From Paraglomus occultum (taxonomy: Eukaryota > Glomeromycota > Glomeromycetes > Paraglomerales > Paraglomeraceae), in assembly GCA_910592205.1 (NCBI GenBank), contig CAJVPJ010001014.1, forward strand, positions 1 to 13,320: DNA of 13,320 bases. The letters run 5' to 3'. The position numbers were made by a program, and so were the translations under genes. The notes beneath the pieces were generated by a model that made no database searches, was not told where the DNA came from, and saw nothing but the letters and a program-made list of their open reading frames with translations. Positions 7,926-13,320 of this stretch are shown in pieces. Numbering within the stretch: position 1 is the first letter of the stretch; each line of letters starts with the position of its first letter.

Positions 7926-10553
7926 TTATAACATAGAAAATTTAAAATCTTCCAACTCCTTTTTAATTTTCTTCAGCCTATTGATATCTTTCTCACACCT
8001 GTCGCGATCATCTGTAATAGCTGGATCTTCTTCGATTAGCTCGTTTGGTTTTAAATGTCCGTTCGCGTTTTCAGTATCGTCAACAAAAATGTCACTAATC
8101 ATAGAATTTTGCCAATCTTCCGAAAACTCAAAAACAAACTTATAGATTATCGTCATGCACACGTAATCCGTATATCTTCTTAGAGACAATTCATAATATG
8201 ATTTTACATCAGCCACGACAGTCGCGGCCTCCGTATCATTAGGTACAAGGTTGATCAACTGGGACTGGTACACACTCTTGTTGCGTGTAATTTGATCATC
8301 TTCAGTATACGGCTTCTTAAGCTCAAGATCAGAAAATAATTCAATCAGTTTTTCGCAGCGCTCTTTACAAGATTCGAGCCGCTTCTTCGCACGCCCCTCC
8401 AAGAAAAGGCAAAGTTTCTTGTACTGTTTTGCTGAATTGCGGATAATTTGTTCAATTTCCTTCCAAAAAATATCAAATATTTTTTCGAGACACTGCGTTG
8501 AATGTTCTTTCCAATGACGTTGATATTTTTTGATTATGTCATTCGGTACTTTATAGGGGACTCTACTGGGAAGTTCGTGAGCCCTGTTTTTGTCAATAAT
8601 ATCCTTAATATTTGTTGTTTCCTTGAAAAATTCCTCACTACCTAGTGAACGTCTATTACTATGTTTATTTACCTGGATTTCGTAATCAAGCAATTATGTT
8701 AGCTAATTAGAGTTGCAATAGTCGAACTTGCGAAAGCAAAAACATAAACTGCTTACAATTGCCTTGGTGGTTACGACGATTGAATCATACTTCTTGTCAC
8801 AGTTTTGTGTGGAAATATTTTCCAAAACATCGACAAGGAGCGCATGATTATTCGACTTTAAAACGAACAACGGTCTTCCATTTTTTATTGTTGTCTTGTA
8901 CTCGTTCAGCTGCCCTCTCATTTTTTCCCACAAATTATCGTTTTTGTCATTCAATTCGGTTTCAGTGTTTTCAAGCTTGTGACGAATTGATTCTTTACAC
9001 TTGTTTGTCACATTGCTGATTGCAGAGTGCGCATTAAGAGGAGGTGGCGGTAAATTTTTTAATATATTATTCTCCTGATAAAAAGCAAAAAAAAAAAATG
9101 TAGGCTATCGGTGGTGAATACTAACAGGAAGGAGTGGCCATATGCCAACTATTAATATCTTTATTCTCTTACCTTTTTTAATCTGTTACTTATCTTATTC
9201 GTAACTTCAGGAATACTTTCTCTGATTTTTTCTATGAGTAAATTTTCCAGCCTTGTCCTCAGTCTTTTTACCCCGAGTTTGTCTTTAAAAGTTGACGAAC
9301 ACCATGGTTCAGTGTTTTCAAACCACTATGATAAAAACACCATATTAATAAAAGTCGATCAAGCGTTTATTTCCTACTAATATTGGTGGCTTACCTGTTT
9401 CTCTTCCTCCCTAGCCTGGGTAAATGTTACTCCCTTGTTTAATTTTTCCTGATTTGGATTCATAACTACGAAATAGTCCGGTCCTGATGAATTTTGAAGT
9501 TTCGGTATCCATTTCCCATGCGTCTCAGGTTCAATGCGGTCTGGTTTTGTTAGCACAAACACCGTGCGTTTTTTGTGCCGATCGACTTCGTTTATTATGT
9601 TATGAATACTTTGATTTTCGTCTTCCTCTTTGCAAGGAATGGTAGCGACAATTATAGAATTCTGGTTTTTTACATAATTTCTAGCGAGTGTTTTTATCGT
9701 AGTAACAAGTTGCCGTGAAACTTCTGGATCTACGTTTCTAATGTGTTCTATTTAACGGCAGATAAATCAGAACTTCCTTACTTCAAACACGTCCATAATT
9801 CATGTTATGTGTAACTTACCCACAATTCCTGGTAAATCGACTAGACTTAAATTGGGAACGTTTGGTCCCTTAATAGACAAACAGACTGTATTCATCGTAA
9901 ATTTAATTTCATCCTCTTCCTCTTTCGACTCATCAAGCGGTTCGTGATCGAGGTAAAGATCATGCTTTGTGCTTGGGTTGAGGAGCGCTTTTTGGGCACG
10001 ATATGCCATTAAATGAACGTCACTTGGATCATGTATAGCTTCGCCAAACCCAAGATTTTTTCTGCGAGCATCTGGGAGCGGGTTGTTGTTTTCATCGTAT
10101 TCTACACGCAGAGAGATACTGCACTCCCAACCGCTGGTTTTTGATGTTTCCTGCATGCGAATCTCCATTACACACCGAGTGCACGTACCATCCCGCCTTG
10201 GAAGCTAAGAGAAAAAAATATATATATGTTACATACGTAGGATTAAAATAAGTATAGTAATATGCGACGAGGTAATCTAATTAATGGTTTTTAACGAATA
10301 TAGTATATCTATATGTTTCTTACATTACCTGAACATTAGCAATTGCTTCCAATAAGCTGGTCTTTCCAGCCGATTGATTTCCACAAAACACAACCTGGGG
10401 AAGTTCAACAAAATCTTCGGCAAAATTTTTTTTCAGATTACTAACAAGTTGAATATACTTGGCCGTGCGTTCTGTGTACGTCTTATTCATAAGTCTTATA
10501 GAGTCGTCATCTTGATTATTGTAATATCCACTAATTCGCGAGATGAATGCCAT
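7926..10553 (-). CDS. dynamin-superfamily GTPase, six exons (726 aa)
   Basis: Exons in transcription order: 10553-10329, 10204-9820, 9747-9395, 9325-9173, 9074-8757, 8672-7926. All five introns (124, 72, 69, 98, 84 nt) are GT-AG, and the joined frame is open to TAA. G domain: P-loop GNQSAGKTS (58-66), switch region LPRRDGTCTRC (76-86), DLPG (198-201), TKPD (270-273). Stalk: about 322-625, including KDKLGVKRLRTRLENLLIEK and the ELPSRVPYKV stretch. GED: about 630-726, with VKSYYELSLRRYTDYV and a charged coiled end. There is no PH or proline-rich domain, as in Vps1/Dnm1/Mx-type proteins. By family, these GTP-driven oligomers remodel membranes; which membrane is used here is unknown. The start was chosen at MAFISRI because the upstream open frame begins only with TTG after a stop, and this ATG has A at -3. 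The exon 5/6 join is the least certain. Confidence 0.88.
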
Positions 10554-10706
10554 TGTGAAGAAGACAACAGTTGGTATTTTTTCTGGTAATGTCCAAGACC
10601 GAGTGAATTTCCTATAGACTTGACTGCTTCTTATAACTATGGCTACTTTTCTTTGTTTACTCTTTGGCGTATAAGAAATTCTCAAGATAATAATGCGGCC
10701 TTCCAA

Positions 10707-10966
10707 TTAGATTCATATCTCGGGAATAACAGAACTGATAAGGGGGTTTAACCCGATTATCGTTGAAATTTGCCAAATTAGAGTATAATGACAGTTTTGC
10801 GTTTGTGATAAATTAGATGGTCACACACCCCTAAAAGATGAATGAATGTCAAACGTAACGAACTAGATGATAACGGTATGTTTGAGGTTTGTTTGTAATA
10901 AAACAAACGTTGTGCGTTTATTGACAGTTTCATTCTTTCAGAATTAATACACGAGACTAGACAATA
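10707..10966. promoter_or_regulatory. divergent spacer between dynamin gene and small plus-strand ORF
   Basis: A stop codon closes the dynamin frame at 10707-10709, and a plus-strand ORF starts at 10967. If that ORF is real, this 260-bp spacer plus the dynamin leader would act as a shared bidirectional promoter. No strong TATA box stands out; a plus-strand CTTTCAG at about 10936 could be an intron acceptor rather than a promoter element. Confidence 0.25.
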
Positions 10967-11161
10967 ATGGTATACTCGTTGATAAAACAATATTCGAGTA
11001 ATGGAATCTTCTACGCATATAATAAATTTCGTACTACGGATCGCTCACTGATACAGTTAGAGCACTTTTTCTCATTATTGTTCAACAAAGATAATGACAA
11101 CAAAGTAACAGTAATAATAGACAAATTCGGAGTAGTTTATGATAGCAAAGACAAATGGTAG
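10967..11161 (+). CDS. possible small protein (64 aa), unidentified
   Basis: An ATG-initiated ORF starts MVYSLIKQYSSNGIFYAY and ends KFGVVYDSKDKW before TAG. An in-frame TAG lies two codons upstream, so the start is defined, and the ATG has A at -3 (ACAATAATGG). The composition is mixed, with alternating hydrophobic and charged residues (an amphipathic stretch QLEHFFSLLFNK, then a hydrophobic VTVIIDKFGVV strand-like segment) and no low-complexity run. There is no signal peptide or membrane span. An AATAAA lies at 11344-11349 on the same strand. It is transcribed away from the dynamin gene. No family recognised. It may instead be a first exon or a chance ORF. Confidence 0.3.
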   Translation: MVYSLIKQYSSNGIFYAYNKFRTTDRSLIQLEHFFSLLFNKDNDNKVTVIIDKFGVVYDSKDKW

Positions 11162-12599
11162 AAGGAACAAAAGACGGGATTATTAATTAATTTCTGGTTT
11201 TTCAATGGCTAGTCAATTAACCGGATCTTTCTCGATTTTAACTAACAGGACAGGTCGTTTGTTTGTCGGTTTTTTTGAAAGTATATTTTTGTTTACTTTG
11301 CGTAGTTTGTAATCCTCCATAAGCACGTAGTCAAACTCGATAAAATAAAGTCACTCTAAGGAAAATTTTTTTCTCGCTCCAAATTTTTTGTATTAAAAAT
11401 ATCTCAATTTTAATTTGTTGTAAACCTCGATGAAACCGTAAAAGGATTCTCTCACGCTTTTCACAAATGAATTCTGTAAGTCGAATATCTTTAAATTCCA
11501 TTTAAAGAATATGGGTTACCGAACAATCTCATTCTTTATTTCAAAGACCATGAATACCACCCACCTGGTTTTTCTGCTAAGGATAAACGCTAGAATATAA
11601 TTTGTCAGATCAATTACGAGAATACTTTGACGAGACTACAAAAGAAGAAACTCACATCGGAGTATTGACTGTCATGAAACACCTGTATTTCCACCAATAG
11701 TAACCATTGTGTTGATGCTGCAGTATACTGTATACTGTAACTTCGATAAAATAAACCCTCTGTAACTTACACCATAGTTTGACTATGCACATACAGGACT
11801 TCTTCGCAACATATACCGGAACAGGTTACGAAAGTACAGTATAATGCTTATATTTTAACGCAGGGGTCAAAAGAAAATTATTAACCATTACAACATTATG
11901 TTTAAAAAATATGATGAGTGAAACTTTATTAATCTTAATATTATTCAAGATTTGTAAGAAACAATTGCCCAAGTTGATGCGATAAACAAACATACACGTA
12001 TTTTATTAATTGATACTCATGTGCATGTACATATCACTATCTAATAGGTAACCACGTATATGATTGCCAAGATATGAAAGATTGTTCCTATCATTATAAT
12101 AACCTGCTGCCTGCATTACCACGGTTCGAGACATGCCCGCTTGCTAAATTTTGCTCCATGCATTAACCTTCTCAAACGAATACATAAATTGGACTGCAAG
12201 CGGATTTCGACAACTTTTCAGACTGGACAAAAGTAATGGCGGTGGTACCCGATTTTGATTTTGTTGATAGCATCGTTTACTAACACCAATTTGAGCAGTA
12301 CAACAATAATTTAAAATATAAACAATAAAACGCATTTGTACAAATTGTCTTTGCCATATTTTTAATTTTCAAATAACGTAAACCTGTTTTCACACACGTT
12401 TCGATTGCTGTATATAGTATGATATAGTATCATAATGGGATTTGTTTATTTCCCCGACAATTCCTGTTGAAGTTATCTTTGAACAAATATCAAATGGGAA
12501 ATGGCTGACTGTAAAAATTAAATGTTTGCGCCTGTAAATAACCTAGTGCCGAAATATTGTTGTCGGGAAAATAAACTGTCGGGAGACCCGATAAGCCGC
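11162..12599. other. intergenic spacer, 1.4 kb
   Basis: AT-rich DNA with no supported gene. It contains a possible poly(A) signal for the small ORF (11344-11349), two similar snippets of the form TCGATAAAATAAA followed by CTCT (about 11337 and 11743), and a short GTATACTGTATACTG repeat near 11721-11737. This region lies downstream of the second dynamin copy and upstream of the first. Confidence 0.5.
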
Positions 12600-13162
12600 G
12601 ATATTTACATTATAAAAGGTAAGCCGAAGATTTTTTTTTTACTAACCCAAAATAATACGTTTTTACGTGAATGGTATCGATTGATTCGTCCTGTAATTAA
12701 AACAACTCACCATCTGTATACTTGCGTTTAATTATAAAAATACACGTATGACTGCAATAATCGCTCGAAATAATCAAGTTACCGATTATGCGTTTATTTT
12801 GCCTTCCTCGAAGTCTGAAGGAGTTTCCATTTCTCATAAATCGACTTTTGAGCATGTCAATTCTCTGCTTTATCATATTAGTCAAGATTGTGAACACAAC
12901 TATCTAGTTAAAGAAAACAACCATCAGAATACGTTACAGCAAACACATTTATAAAGTTTATACCACAAGCATTGTAGGTCGAAGTTTGTGCAAACACATA
13001 TCTTAATGCGAGCTTTAAAAATCTCGATAAGTGCGACCTTTGGTCTTATCGAATTTACCTTATGGATGTCATATGAATTTCCCGTCGTATGAATAATATT
13101 TATTTGTGATACGTAACTTTGTATTTCGGAATATTCTATTTTAATCGGGATTTTGTATTCAT
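12600..13162 (-). repeat. dynamin 3' flank, copy 2 of a duplication
   Basis: Second copy of the flank at 6955-7521, in the same orientation and at the same relative place, downstream of a dynamin-like stop codon. The collinear blocks are separated by small insertions and deletions. Only 14 bp (13163-13176) separate its right end from the next shared block, against about 380 bp in copy 1. Confidence 0.85.
13099..13104 (-). terminator. poly(A) signal of dynamin gene 2
   Basis: AATAAA within CACAAATAAATATT on the minus strand, about 88 nt past the TAA of the partial dynamin gene. In copy 1 the aligned sequence reads CACAAATGAATTCT, so the hexamer is broken there. Confidence 0.55.
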
Positions 13163-13191
13163 GTGCTAGAAGGGTGACAAATAAGTTCTAT

Positions 13192-13320
13192 TTATGACAT
13201 ATAGTAAGTAAATGTTTCCAACTCATTTTTCATGTCCTTTAGTCTATTGATAGTTTTCTCCCAACTGTCGCGCTTTTCTGTCATAGCCGGATCTTCTTCC
13301 ACTAGCTCTTTCGGTGTGAA
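13192..13320 (-). CDS. dynamin-like GTPase paralog, C-terminal end (42 codons)
   Basis: Minus-strand open frame from the right edge to TAA at 13192-13194. It encodes the last 42 residues of a protein closely matching the end of the GED of the gene at 7926-10553: both contain EEDPA, an RD pair, INRLK and KxELExF. By hand, 24 of 41 compared residues and about 97 of 126 nucleotides are identical. The GED end normally folds back on the stalk in dynamins. The rest of the gene lies outside the window, so it is unknown whether it is intact. Orientation and shared 3' flank show that the two genes are tandem, head-to-tail copies. Confidence 0.82.
   Translation of the reverse strand, partial: FTPKELVEEDPAMTEKRDSWEKTINRLKDMKNELETFTYYMS

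Noticed and set aside
7777-8145. 122-codon plus-strand ORF overlapping the dynamin 3' end
   Set aside because: It overlaps the GED-coding exon on the opposite strand and extends into the segment missing from copy 2. Serine/phenylalanine-rich antisense composition marks it as a shadow.
10554-10706. N-terminal extension of the dynamin protein
   Set aside because: The upstream open frame begins with TTG directly after a TAA, not ATG. The first ATG is at 10553, with A at -3, and gives a normal lead-in to the P-loop.
12121-12150. tRNA-like B box (GGTTCGAGAC)
   Set aside because: The flanking bases do not form the five-pair T stem, and no acceptor stem or A box fits at the right distance.
12748-12954. 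68-codon plus-strand ORF inside the conserved flank
   Set aside because: The matching part of copy 1 shares only a few codons (NNQVTD) before stops and frame changes, so the conservation is not at protein level.
1-13320. CRISPR array, bacterial operon, toxin-antitoxin or phage system
   Set aside because: No regularly spaced repeats, no ribosome-binding sites or tightly packed ORFs. Introns, signal peptides and AATAAA signals point to a eukaryote.

Overview
The window looks like nuclear DNA of an AT-rich eukaryote, most likely an early-diverging fungus such as a Glomeromycotina species (placement is inference). The evidence is a gene interrupted by five short introns (69-124 nt, GTAAG-type donors, AG acceptors), AATAAA signals 60-100 nt past stop codons, long AT-rich spacers, and a Tc1/mariner-type element at the left edge. 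No bacterial operon or ribosome-binding-site organisation is seen. All three confident full-length genes, a partial gene and the transposase fragment lie on the minus strand.

Layout, left to right. 1-323: 5' part of a Tc1/mariner-like transposon, with the transposase N-terminal helix-turn-helix and one terminal end with a TA target duplication. 324-2925: long spacer with one microsatellite and two weak exon-like ORFs. 2926-3669 and 5833-6576: two intronless paralogous genes for secreted 247-residue proteins with eight shared cysteines, separated by a 2.2 kb spacer. 6577-7925: spacer whose central part is repeated near the right edge. 7926-10553: a complete six-exon dynamin-superfamily GTPase gene that I reconstructed by splicing (726 aa: G domain, stalk, GED; no PH or proline-rich domain). 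10967-11161: possible small plus-strand gene, divergent from the dynamin gene. 11162-12599: spacer. 12600-13320: a second copy of the dynamin 3' flank, followed by the last 42 codons of a second dynamin-like gene running off the window.

The window therefore holds two local gene-family expansions: a tandem pair of secreted cysteine-rich proteins and a tandem pair of dynamin-like GTPases. Nothing in the sequence shows that the two families work together. The most notable features are the unnamed secreted family and the duplicated dynamin 3' flank. In that flank, non-coding DNA has stayed about as similar as the coding sequence, while one copy gained about 370 bp and appears to have switched poly(A) signals.
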